From NCBI GenBank assembly GCA_001689445.1, contig LUJN01000004.1, positions 16,941 through 80,940 on the forward strand: 64,000 nucleotides of DNA, read 5' to 3'. Below the pieces are notes generated by a model. That model was not told the DNA's origin. It worked only from the letters and a program-made list of their open reading frames with translations, and searched no databases. This DNA comes from Bacteroidales bacterium M3 (GTDB lineage: Bacteria > Bacteroidota > Bacteroidia > Bacteroidales > Muribaculaceae). Below are positions 49,882 to 58,497 of the stretch, in pieces (within the stretch, counting starts at the first letter, position 1; every line of letters begins with the position of its first letter). The position numbers and the translations under genes were made by a program.

Positions 49882-52075
49882 TGTTTTTGCGGTTGTCTTC
49901 GATACGGTTATATGTCTTTAATGCCATATTTCTCACCGCCTCTGAGCGCGAGCTGTCGCGGCTCATCGCCAGTGCCACCGCGCTTATGTCGGCGTGACGG
50001 AACGAGGGGCGGAACCATCCCAATGCCTCCAGCAGGTCGATACACACCTGCTCGTTATCGCACTTCTGCACATATTCCAGCAGGTCGTCCACCTTGTAGT
50101 GCATGGTCGAGTTGCGCAGTGTGCGTATATCCCGCTGTTTGGTCTTGACAGGCAGGGTGTCGTTGTGGCATATGTTGTCGACATCCTGTAGGCGGTAGGA
50201 GTCGGCATATTTGCGCAATGCGTGCGACACATACCCGCGCACGGCGTCACCCTCGGCATAGTCGCGGGGGTCAAAGCTGCGGTCAACCTCGGCCACGAGC
50301 AGGTCGGCGGGATAGAGGGCCGCCGCCTGGCTGATGCCAAACTCGATGCGCTTGCCGGTGTTGTTGCGTGTCGCGAGCCTTACGATGGCCGGTATCAGCT
50401 CCTTGTCGCCGCGCTTGGCGATGAAGTTGAGCCCGTAACGCTGTATCATCTCGTAGCTGTCATCGACAGCCATGTCGAGGCAGGCGACAAAGTTGGCGTC
50501 GTCAAAGAGCGACAGCAGCATCATCGCCTCCATGCGCACGATTTCTGAATCGTCGTTCTTGTATATGTCGAGCAGTTGGTCCGAGGTCATCATGTCTGCG
50601 TCGGTGAGCTGACGCATGGCCATCGTGCGCAGTGCGGGATACCGGCTGTCAAGCTGCGACTTCCACCACGAGGCGGGTTGCTGCAGCATCTCGTTGACGT
50701 CGATTCTCTCTACCGCCCCGGTGAAGTGGAATGTGGGGTCGCCCATGAAGTGGCTCTCGAGATAGGTGTTGTACTTTACCAGGTTGCCGAGACGCATTCC
50801 AAGCCCTGCAAGCCCGAGGTAACGGTCGCTCCACTTGTCCTGAAGCACGTTGACGCTGTTGCCGATGGTAGCGGCGGTCTCTCCCTCGTCAAAGATGTAT
50901 GCCCCGGCGATATACTTGTCCTTGTGGAACGAGCCGTTGAAGCAGGCGTCGAGTATGACGAGGCGGCAGTTGGGGGTGAAGTCGGCAAAGTCCTCGACAT
51001 AGAGGTTGAGCTTGCGCTCGGCGATTGAGTCCTGGCGTTTGCGCTCGGGGGTATCCTCGTCGCTGAACCATTCGAGGGGCAGGCCGCCGAGGTTGCGGGC
51101 TATGCGGGCGCGTACGCTGTCATCGGGCGCACCCTTGCCGCGATGGCGGCGGTAGGCATAGTTGGCGTAGTCCTTTATCGTCTCCACCATTTCGGTCGGG
51201 GTCTCGGGGTCTGGCTCACTGTTGAGGTATTCTATCTCCACATTGCCGTGGTGGTGGAGCAGGGCGATGTCGAGGTTGCGGCGTTGCAGCTCCGACATCA
51301 GGCGTTTCTTCACCGAGCGGTCACGTTTGTGGTCGATATACTCGATGCCCTGTCGGCGCGTGTGCATCCACGGGAAGCTCTGCAGGTGGGCGCCCTTCTC
51401 GTCCATGCGTGCCATGATTGACTCGGAGACATATCCGTGGCCGCTGAAAAACAGCAGCTGGTCTACGATGTTGTTCTCCCCCTTGAGGCGCACGATTTTA
51501 TCGAGGTAGCGGCGCAGCAGCTCGTACTTGTTGCCCGAGCCGTCATCGACCGGCTTTATGCGCCCGGTGTAGATGTCGGGCGAGAGATATTGCGGTGAGT
51601 CGGCGCGCAGGGTGTAGTAGTGGTAGAGCGGCTGCACGGAGTCCTGCTTGATGTAGTCAAACTTCAGGTCGAAGTCATCATAGAAGCGGTCGGAGGGTAC
51701 CGATGATTCCTCCCACGGGAAGGCTGTCTGGTTCATCTTGAACGCTGAGGTGAGGTGTTGCGCGTCGCGTATCATCGGGATGGGTACGTCACCGATGAAT
51801 ACAGCTCCCTCGATGGGCGTTTTCTTGTCGTTATAGAGCGTGATGAGCTGTTGGCGTATCTGGTCGGGGTTGCCGCTTGTCTCCTTGATGACTATCGGTT
51901 TCAGTCCGTCTTTCTCCACCGACTTGGCGTAGGCGTCAATCTCCTTGGATGCCTGTCGGTAGCTTTCGGCATCCACTACGATGGCAAACGCACGGCGTGC
52001 CGCCGCATCGATGTCTGCGGGGCAGAGTGCCGCTACGGCAAGCCCTGCGATGATGGTGTATCTTCTGATATTCAT
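49868..52075 (-). CDS. gingipain-fold (C25-like, clan CD) protein with helical-repeat C-terminal domain
   Basis: 735 residues. Signal peptide MNIRRYTIIAGLAVAALCPADIDA. The catalytic-type dyad is His276 in LLHHHGNVE and Cys378 in RLVILDACFNGSF, each at the end of a hydrophobic strand as in caspases and gingipains. FFSGHGYV (near 210) is another conserved turn. The gap between His and Cys is about 100 residues, much longer than in gingipains, due to a charged insert. Residues ~470-720 are helical HEAT-like repeats, and there is no T9SS signal. It is probably a periplasmic or surface endopeptidase. Confidence 0.82.
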   Translation of the reverse strand: MNIRRYTIIAGLAVAALCPADIDAAARRAFAIVVDAESYRQASKEIDAYAKSVEKDGLKPIVIKETSGNPDQIRQQLITLYNDKKTPIEGAVFIGDVPIPMIRDAQHLTSAFKMNQTAFPWEESSVPSDRFYDDFDLKFDYIKQDSVQPLYHYYTLRADSPQYLSPDIYTGRIKPVDDGSGNKYELLRRYLDKIVRLKGENNIVDQLLFFSGHGYVSESIMARMDEKGAHLQSFPWMHTRRQGIEYIDHKRDRSVKKRLMSELQRRNLDIALLHHHGNVEIEYLNSEPDPETPTEMVETIKDYANYAYRRHRGKGAPDDSVRARIARNLGGLPLEWFSDEDTPERKRQDSIAERKLNLYVEDFADFTPNCRLVILDACFNGSFHKDKYIAGAYIFDEGETAATIGNSVNVLQDKWSDRYLGLAGLGMRLGNLVKYNTYLESHFMGDPTFHFTGAVERIDVNEMLQQPASWWKSQLDSRYPALRTMAMRQLTDADMMTSDQLLDIYKNDDSEIVRMEAMMLLSLFDDANFVACLDMAVDDSYEMIQRYGLNFIAKRGDKELIPAIVRLATRNNTGKRIEFGISQAAALYPADLLVAEVDRSFDPRDYAEGDAVRGYVSHALRKYADSYRLQDVDNICHNDTLPVKTKQRDIRTLRNSTMHYKVDDLLEYVQKCDNEQVCIDLLEALGWFRPSFRHADISAVALAMSRDSSRSEAVRNMALKTYNRIEDNRKNNAKQ

Positions 52076-52168
52076 GATACAATTCCTGTTTGGGTAGTTA
52101 GCAGTAAATATGATTAATTGTTTGTAGAGGTCAGGTAATGTCTGTAATGGGCATATGACTGTGAAGGG

Positions 52169-53734
52169 TCAGAAAACAAATCCTACCGAGCCGCCGATGT
52201 AGTAGCGGTCGGCTCCGCTGAGGGTGGGGGTGCTGCCTGTCTGGCTGCGGTAGTCCCCGTTGACTGCGATGTTGAGCGTGGAGTCATATTTGAGCAGTCG
52301 CAGCGGCAGGGAGTAGGTGATGTTGGCGTTTATGCCCCAATAGGAGGCCGTTGCGTCGTCAAAGGCCGGACGTGTGTATCGCTGCATGATGAGCGAATAG
52401 GTAGGAGGCATGTTGGCTATATTGAGCTTGCTGTCGAGTGAGCTGTGGTACAGGCCGCCGATGGTCGCCGAGAGCCATGAGCTTTTGATGGGGAATCGCT
52501 TGGTGACATCGGCCGAGACTGTCATGTTGGTGTACTCCTCGCGTGCGCCGTAGAGGCGGTTTTTGGTCTCTGAGCGGTCGATGGCGGCATTGGCCGATGC
52601 CGAGAGAGTTGGCAACGTGCCGTCGAGCAGGTCAAAGCGGTAGCCCACATTGCCTTGGTAATTGTGACTTTCAAGGTTGTCGGACTCGTTGATTACCTCA
52701 TAGATGAGGTTGCCTTGGGCATCGGTCGACTGCTTCTGCGTGTACCATCGTCCTGTGGTCTTGTACATAAGCCCCGAGAGGGTTATGTTGTGCATTATGC
52801 GGTCGCCGTGCCTTATGCGCAGGCGGTTGTAGAGCGAGAATCCGCTGCCTGAGTAGCGTCCCCCCTTGTATTTTGTCGCTGACGAGCCGTCGGTGGCGTT
52901 CTCATACTCGCCGTGATAGCCAAGTTCGATAAAGTCCGACAGTGTCGCGGAGTTGTCGCGGTTGAGTGTGAATTGCAGGTTGACGCTATAACGCATCCCG
53001 TCATACTTGCGCTTGTATCCCATGGCGTCCTTGGCCTCGTATACTCCGAGACCCTGGAACAGGAACAGGTATTGCTTCGTTGTGGTGCGCACCACGGTGG
53101 TTGATGACTCCTCGGAGAGCCATCCGACGTTGCCCGACAATCCTGCGGCGTGGTTGCCGAATAGATACTCCACGCCCGGGTTGAGCGCGAAGCGCATCCC
53201 CTTGATGTCGGGGCGCGGGTCTTTCTGTGTGGCCGAGCTGCCGACGTTGTAGTAGGCACGCAGGGCAAGTTTCAGGTGACGGGAGGGGGTATACACCGCG
53301 CCGCCGTCGAGGGCAAATGTCTCGCAGTTGAACTTGCTGCGTATCGAGTCGCCGATGATAAAGGGGTTGTAATGGGAGACAAACAGGGTGTTGTTCCACC
53401 TGCGGTCGTCAAGGGTGCGGTTGTTGTAGGTCAAGCCTCCCTGGAATATGACCTTGCCTACCGATTTCAAGCCTGTGAATGACACCGCCCAGTCGTTGGC
53501 ACGCCTTGCCTCGTCAATGAGGTGCAGGTCGCCGCTGTGGTGTGTATAGTCAACCTTTATGTCGGCTATGTCCGTTATCGGCATATAGTATATTGACACG
53601 GGATTGTCGCTACCCAAGGAGACGTTGCCGAGATACTGCCGCTCCTGATAGGCGACTTTGGCGTCGGTCTGCGCACTTGAGGTTAACACCGTGGCTGCGA
53701 GAATAAGTGATATGCTGTGAAATCGTAAGCTCAT
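52169..53734 (-). CDS. DUF6850-type outer-membrane beta-barrel protein
   Basis: 521 residues. Signal peptide, then alternating amphipathic strands throughout and a C-terminal aromatic residue (DRYYIGGSVGFVF), typical of Bam substrates. It matches the DUF6850 proteins often found beside DUF4876 lipoproteins and TonB-dependent receptors in Bacteroidales. It probably works with them in capture or processing of a ligand. The 216-bp gap upstream holds a paired-hairpin element. Confidence 0.78.
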   Translation of the reverse strand: MSLRFHSISLILAATVLTSSAQTDAKVAYQERQYLGNVSLGSDNPVSIYYMPITDIADIKVDYTHHSGDLHLIDEARRANDWAVSFTGLKSVGKVIFQGGLTYNNRTLDDRRWNNTLFVSHYNPFIIGDSIRSKFNCETFALDGGAVYTPSRHLKLALRAYYNVGSSATQKDPRPDIKGMRFALNPGVEYLFGNHAAGLSGNVGWLSEESSTTVVRTTTKQYLFLFQGLGVYEAKDAMGYKRKYDGMRYSVNLQFTLNRDNSATLSDFIELGYHGEYENATDGSSATKYKGGRYSGSGFSLYNRLRIRHGDRIMHNITLSGLMYKTTGRWYTQKQSTDAQGNLIYEVINESDNLESHNYQGNVGYRFDLLDGTLPTLSASANAAIDRSETKNRLYGAREEYTNMTVSADVTKRFPIKSSWLSATIGGLYHSSLDSKLNIANMPPTYSLIMQRYTRPAFDDATASYWGINANITYSLPLRLLKYDSTLNIAVNGDYRSQTGSTPTLSGADRYYIGGSVGFVF

Positions 53735-53810
53735 GATTTGTCTGTTTGTCGGTGTCTGCCGCTGTCATGCGGCAGTATGGGGTAGGAGAGGGGTGTCGGG
53801 TGAAATTGAA

Positions 53811-53895
53811 AAATTGTAGGGACATGCCTTTGGCATGTTTACATTGCAAATGTTTGACTGTCAGCTGACATGCCAAAGGCATGTCCCTACAATTT
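53811..53895. repeat. paired-hairpin GTAGGG element, copy 3
   Basis: The arms at 53811-53838 and 53868-53895 are perfect 28-bp inverted copies separated by 29 bp. Each contains TTGTAGGG and the inner palindrome GGACATGCC / GGCATGTCC (the inner end of each arm reads CATGT). It lies in the intergenic gap between the DUF4876 and DUF6850 genes. Confidence 0.9.
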
Positions 53896-53950
53896 GGAGG
53901 TGTTGCAATAGAGCCGAATTTTCGACATTAATTGCAATATCCTCGGTGGA

Positions 53951-55189
53951 TTAGTCGGCTACAGTGGGTATTACACCAGGAGTCGGGGTGCTGCCGCCGA
54001 TGATGAAGTCGTTGGACGAGTTGTTGGTGTCCTTGAGGATGGCTTTGCCTGCGGCGGTGAAACCTGCAACTTTGCGGCGGAGGCTCTTGCCCGAGTAGTC
54101 GCCGTTGGAAACGCCGTCAGCACCGGTGAACCATGCTATACCGGCATCATCCTTTGCCTCGATGCGCTTGTATTGGCGGCATGCGGGGTCGGCTGCTACG
54201 ATGTCGATAGCGTCAAGGATGCAGTCGGCGGGGATGATGAGGCATTGGTTTGTGCCGCCCGGGATGGTGGCGAGGCTCGATGCTTCTGCTACATAGTCTA
54301 CAGGCTTCTTGCCGTCCTTGAGACGGGCAAGGATAATGGGCTGTCCATCGGTTGCGGGCATCATCTCACGACCCCAGGTCTTCCAGAGGAACTGCATTGC
54401 GGGGACGCCGTCGATCTTGGTGTCGGCAGGCATTGCATTGTCGGTATAGAGCTGCCAGCCGGCGTTGGAGAGGTCTACGGGCGATTTTTCGTCACCTTCG
54501 GCGAGTACGCGTGCGCTGTGGTTGATGGGGTTAGCTGCGATGACAACGCTTGTGCGGGGCTGCAAGGGATATTCGGTACCGTTGCCGGGGAAGCACTGTA
54601 CGTGAGATGTCAAGGGATAGGCACCATTGGTGTAGACACCGTTGGACATCCATACTGAGGGCTGATCCTTGGTCCAGGTCTGGGGTGCGAGACCAAAGTC
54701 TACCACGCCGAGAATGATGCCGTCGAGATACTGTACCTCGTCGGTGTTGTTGTACAGCTCATAGAACTGGTCCTGGAAGTAGAAGTCCTTGACACCGGAG
54801 AAGTACACCTCCTTGAAGATGATGGAGCTGCCTACAGTGGCAATAAGGTCGATTGACACCTCTTTGTCGCCGAATACCTCGATGCCGGTCTTTACGCCGT
54901 TGAGGTTGAATTTGGTGCTTGTGCCAGATGCGACGAAGTTGTAGGTGCCGGGGGTGAGGCTGAAAGTGGCGTTGCCCGAGCCGTCGGTGTTGGCTACCGA
55001 TGCCTCGTTGGTCGCGGTGTTGGTAGCAGTGATGGCGATAGACTGCACGTCTGATGCAGTGACTTCAGCGGGAAGGGTTGTCTTGACAGTGACGGTGTGC
55101 TTGATGACATCATCGTCCTTGTCGTCGCTGCACGACGTTACGCCGAGCAGGAGTGCCATGATGGGCAGGAGGTAAAGGAACTTTTTCAT
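53951..55189 (-). CDS. DUF4876-type surface lipoprotein
   Basis: 412 residues from the ATG at 55189. Lipobox LLGVTSCSDDKDDD with an acidic stretch after the Cys, a surface-export signal in Bacteroidetes. A carboxypeptidase-regulatory-like Ig fold (about 30-115) precedes a lamin-tail-like domain (about 120-400, SSIIFKEVYFSGVKDFYFQDQFYELYN). It sits 70 bp after the TonB-dependent receptor and is its likely partner lipoprotein, although it is not of the SusD family. Confidence 0.82.
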   Translation of the reverse strand: MKKFLYLLPIMALLLGVTSCSDDKDDDVIKHTVTVKTTLPAEVTASDVQSIAITATNTATNEASVANTDGSGNATFSLTPGTYNFVASGTSTKFNLNGVKTGIEVFGDKEVSIDLIATVGSSIIFKEVYFSGVKDFYFQDQFYELYNNTDEVQYLDGIILGVVDFGLAPQTWTKDQPSVWMSNGVYTNGAYPLTSHVQCFPGNGTEYPLQPRTSVVIAANPINHSARVLAEGDEKSPVDLSNAGWQLYTDNAMPADTKIDGVPAMQFLWKTWGREMMPATDGQPIILARLKDGKKPVDYVAEASSLATIPGGTNQCLIIPADCILDAIDIVAADPACRQYKRIEAKDDAGIAWFTGADGVSNGDYSGKSLRRKVAGFTAAGKAILKDTNNSSNDFIIGGSTPTPGVIPTVAD

Positions 55190-55259
55190 TGTGGTAATGA
55201 AGTTTTGATTAATAAAATATGATAGATTGTTGTTGTGCGATTGGTCACACATTGTTTTG

Positions 55260-58133
55260 TCAGAATTTAAGCTTGACCTCGGCTCCGAAGTACATCGGGA
55301 TGGTGATTTCCTTCCAGCCTACCGACGTCTGGAGCTTGTAGGACTTTGTTAGCTTTAGGAAGTTGTTGGCCATGAACGCGATTTCAAGTATCTTGCCAAA
55401 CTCCTTGCTCAAGCGGAAGTTGAGTATCGCCGACATCGGCAGTCTTTCCGTGCCAAATGTGTTCTCGTGGGAGTAGCTTAGGAGCATGTGACGATAACGC
55501 TCGTCGCGCTCAAATCCCGGCTGCCACTCGGTGTATTTGCCGGTCGCGTCAATGAATCCCACGGGATTGACAAAATACTTCTGCGTGCCGGGAGAGAACG
55601 GGTCGTCCATGCGGTAATATAGGGCATTGCCGTTGATATCCTCGTAGATGGAGCGGTAGGACTCGGCCCATATCACCTGTAGGGTGGTGGTGAATATCAT
55701 CTTCAGCTGCGGAATGTGGGTGATGAAGCGGAAGTTGGTGTTGAATCGCGATGACACCTTGCCGCTGCCGCCGGGGTATATAGGCATCAGAGGATAGGTG
55801 TCCCCCTGATAGGACGTTGTGATTGAGGAGTGGTAGTTCTCGGTGGAGCGACGCTTTATGTGGATATAGGCGCCGTCGACAGTGAGTGATGTGCGTATGG
55901 CGGGAATCGAGGCAAGCGACACCTGATATTCGATGCCCCATTTGTCGGTCTTGATGCTGTTGGACGGGGTCACGTAGGTGTAGAAATAGGAGTGTTGGGT
56001 TGCGGTCGCATCACTCCACACGCCATCTTTGAGGTATTGCAGACTTCCGTTCTCGTAGCGCACATTGTCTATGCCGTCGGGGGTTGTGTAGCGGTTGGCG
56101 TTCATGATGACGGGCTGGGCCACGTAGCCAAACTCGTTTTTGTGCCGCTCGTAGAAGAAGTTGACCATACCCTTGACTTTCTTTATGCGGAAAGCGAGAC
56201 CTGCTTCGGTCTTGTAGCTGTAGGCGGGTTTAAGCTCGGGGTTGGTGGTGTCGTCTATGACCTTGGTGGTCATCACGGCGATGGACTTGCCCTTTTCTCC
56301 CGACACGTCGTCGCGGAAGAGCATCGTGTAGGACGCTACGTCGAAGTAGGCATTGTCGGGGTAGAATTGCAGCAGGGTGGGGGTCTTCATCCCGACACCG
56401 TAGCCGCCGACCACGCTCAGGTCATCGAATATGCGGTTATTCCCCTTGTTGAGGATGTTGTAGTCGAGGTTGACTCGCGGCTCGACTGTCGTCATGTTGC
56501 CGCGACGGGCAATCTCCTTGTCGATGAATATGGTCGACAGGCGCACGCCTGCCTGGAGATTGAGCGTCGTGCTGGCGATGGGAAGTGTCAGCTTGTCCTC
56601 GACAAACCATGACAATACGTTCATTGCCGGGATATCCTTGTATGGGCGTGGGCGGATGGACTGGTTGTTGGTCACTTGCGGCGGACGCTGCTCGTCGAAG
56701 CTCATACCCTCGCCGAAATTCTTGTTGTATCGCCATTCGACACCGAGCTTGAGGTTCATGTAGGCGCCGTGGTTCATCAGGAACAGCTTGTTGGCCTTAA
56801 TCTGTGCATACAGGTCAAGCGGCTTGCCTACGATTTTGCTCCATGAGTAGTAGGTTGAGGTGAGGAAAAATGTCTTGTATTCGCTGTCGACAGTGGCATT
56901 GCCGATTGGTGTGATGCCTGACTGGAGGATTACCTGACGGTTGGAGAAATCTTTCTCATAGAGATAGTTGGCCGACGCGCTGTAGGAGAGCCCCGAAATC
57001 CATGGGAGATTGAGGCTCCAGTTGCCTTCGAGGCTGAGTCGGCCACCTATGGTCTTGTTGTTGATACGTTCGTCATATTGGAGCTCGGGGTCGGTCTTCT
57101 CGTTGTTGAGCGAGCTGAAAAATGAGAAACGGGCGTTGAACGACAGCGGGCGTGACGATTTCATGAACACGTTGCTGTAGCCTGTGGAGAATGTCACGCG
57201 GTCGTAGCCGATATACTTCTTGCGTATGTCGGCGTATGACTGGGAATAGTCGGCCGAGATGTTGACCGAGCCGCCGGTGTTGAGGTTGAAGCCTTTGCCC
57301 GCATAGACCATCTTGGAGTAGGGATCGGCTTTCATCTTTATCTCAAGGGGGGTCGCGCCGGCACGTGACTTGACGATGACGGCGCCGGAGGTGAGGTTGC
57401 CGTATTCCACAGAGGGGATGCCGCGCACGACCTCCACCGACTCGATGTTGTCGGGGGATACGAGGCGCAGGTCAACGCCCTTGCCGGCGGTTGAGTGCTC
57501 GGGTGTCGTGCCGCCCTTGCTGACGCTGAGCGACTGCATGTTGGCATCGTTGGACATTGGTGCGCCATCGACGACCACGAGTGTTCCCATGGCGTTGTTG
57601 GCATTCTCGTCAAGCTCGCGTATATAGGCTTGTCCTACGCTGTTTAGGTCGGGGTTTTTGGTGACGTTGCCCGGCACGAGCTGCATCATATCCTCCAGGC
57701 TCTTGGGCTGGATGTGCTGCACGGCGGCGCGGTCGATTTTTGAGCCTGAGCCCATCTTCTGGGCCTCGGCGGTGACGACCACTTCGTCAAGCGCCAGGCT
57801 AAGTTGCCGGAGCTTGATTTTGAGCGGCTTCGAAGCCGCAGTGAGGTTTACAACCTCACTGCAAGACTGGTAGCCTGTAGACTTTACTTCTACTTTATAT
57901 GTGCCGGGACGCAGGCCGGGGATTTTGAAGTTGCCTTTAATGTCGGTTTCAGCCCACAGGTTTTGGTCGGGTAGCGTGACAAGCACGAAATCAAGTGGCT
58001 CGCCGCTCTCGGCGTCGGTGACGTTACCCGATATGGAGAGGTTGCCGGCGGGTGCGGCCGACATGGGTAACGCGGCAATAAGCAGGCTGCATGCGAGCAG
58101 CACGCGCAGTAATAGACGGGTAGTGATGGACAT
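55260..58133 (-). CDS. TonB-dependent outer-membrane receptor
   Basis: 957 residues from ATG 58133; an ATG at 58154 would add an acidic N-terminus to an otherwise clean signal peptide. A carboxypeptidase-D-regulatory-like domain (about 35-115) is followed by the plug (VVVTAEAQKMGSG..., VVRGIPSVEYGNLTSGAVIV) and a 22-strand barrel ending AEVKLKF. It lacks the SusC-specific N-terminal features, and the partner is a DUF4876 lipoprotein, so a glycan role is less likely than uptake of heme, a metal chelate or a peptide. It heads the protease locus. Confidence 0.9.
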   Translation of the reverse strand: MSITTRLLLRVLLACSLLIAALPMSAAPAGNLSISGNVTDAESGEPLDFVLVTLPDQNLWAETDIKGNFKIPGLRPGTYKVEVKSTGYQSCSEVVNLTAASKPLKIKLRQLSLALDEVVVTAEAQKMGSGSKIDRAAVQHIQPKSLEDMMQLVPGNVTKNPDLNSVGQAYIRELDENANNAMGTLVVVDGAPMSNDANMQSLSVSKGGTTPEHSTAGKGVDLRLVSPDNIESVEVVRGIPSVEYGNLTSGAVIVKSRAGATPLEIKMKADPYSKMVYAGKGFNLNTGGSVNISADYSQSYADIRKKYIGYDRVTFSTGYSNVFMKSSRPLSFNARFSFFSSLNNEKTDPELQYDERINNKTIGGRLSLEGNWSLNLPWISGLSYSASANYLYEKDFSNRQVILQSGITPIGNATVDSEYKTFFLTSTYYSWSKIVGKPLDLYAQIKANKLFLMNHGAYMNLKLGVEWRYNKNFGEGMSFDEQRPPQVTNNQSIRPRPYKDIPAMNVLSWFVEDKLTLPIASTTLNLQAGVRLSTIFIDKEIARRGNMTTVEPRVNLDYNILNKGNNRIFDDLSVVGGYGVGMKTPTLLQFYPDNAYFDVASYTMLFRDDVSGEKGKSIAVMTTKVIDDTTNPELKPAYSYKTEAGLAFRIKKVKGMVNFFYERHKNEFGYVAQPVIMNANRYTTPDGIDNVRYENGSLQYLKDGVWSDATATQHSYFYTYVTPSNSIKTDKWGIEYQVSLASIPAIRTSLTVDGAYIHIKRRSTENYHSSITTSYQGDTYPLMPIYPGGSGKVSSRFNTNFRFITHIPQLKMIFTTTLQVIWAESYRSIYEDINGNALYYRMDDPFSPGTQKYFVNPVGFIDATGKYTEWQPGFERDERYRHMLLSYSHENTFGTERLPMSAILNFRLSKEFGKILEIAFMANNFLKLTKSYKLQTSVGWKEITIPMYFGAEVKLKF

Positions 58134-58445
58134 AGCAGTTATACTTATTTCCATAGTGTCGAGCAGTATTAAAAAGAAGCTGACGGGGTGGTGCTTGTGT
58201 TGTAGAGGCTGACCGTCGGCTTTTGACTTAATGATTGATTTGGCAAAGATAAGTATATTATTTATATTTGCGTAATGTTGATAGTTAAAAATAGGTCTAA
58301 AAAATGCATAGTCGATGAAATCGTGTATGTCAAATGTCTGTTGAAATTACGCGTACGTTTGCCGATTTTACGTCTGACGGTTGCTGACGGTTGCTTATGG
58401 GCCGTGATTGGCTGCTGTTTTTGACAAAGTGTCACCATGTGATTC

Positions 58446-58462
58446 TTTAGACTTGTTCTAAA
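58446..58462. promoter_or_regulatory. operator TTTAGA-CTTGT-TCTAAA
   Basis: A perfect 6-bp inverted repeat with a 5-bp spacer. The size and AT-rich arms resemble binding sites of Fur- or DtxR-type metal regulators, which is inference. Confidence 0.65.
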
Positions 58463-58469
58463 TTTGATT

Positions 58470-58486
58470 TTTAGATTCATTCTAAA
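58470..58486. promoter_or_regulatory. operator TTTAGA-TTCAT-TCTAAA
   Basis: A second perfect copy of the same palindrome, 24 bp centre to centre from the first and 11 bp before the prmC start codon. Tandem spacing suggests cooperative binding. Confidence 0.65.
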
Positions 58487-58497
58487 TAATAAACGGT

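Larger units (their letters stand above)
58155..58497. other. divergent control region between the TonB receptor and prmC
   Basis: 343 bp, AT-rich. On the minus strand TATCTTTG (58251-58244) is a likely -7 element for the receptor. Upstream of it lies a weak third operator-like site (TTAAAAATAGGTCTAAA, 58286-58302), then two strong tandem palindromes at 58446-58486 near prmC. Confidence 0.55.

Noticed and set aside
55260..58133. SusC/SusD glycan-uptake pair
   Set aside because: The partner lipoprotein is of the DUF4876 type with a lamin-tail-like domain, not a SusD fold, and no glycoside hydrolase is in the locus.
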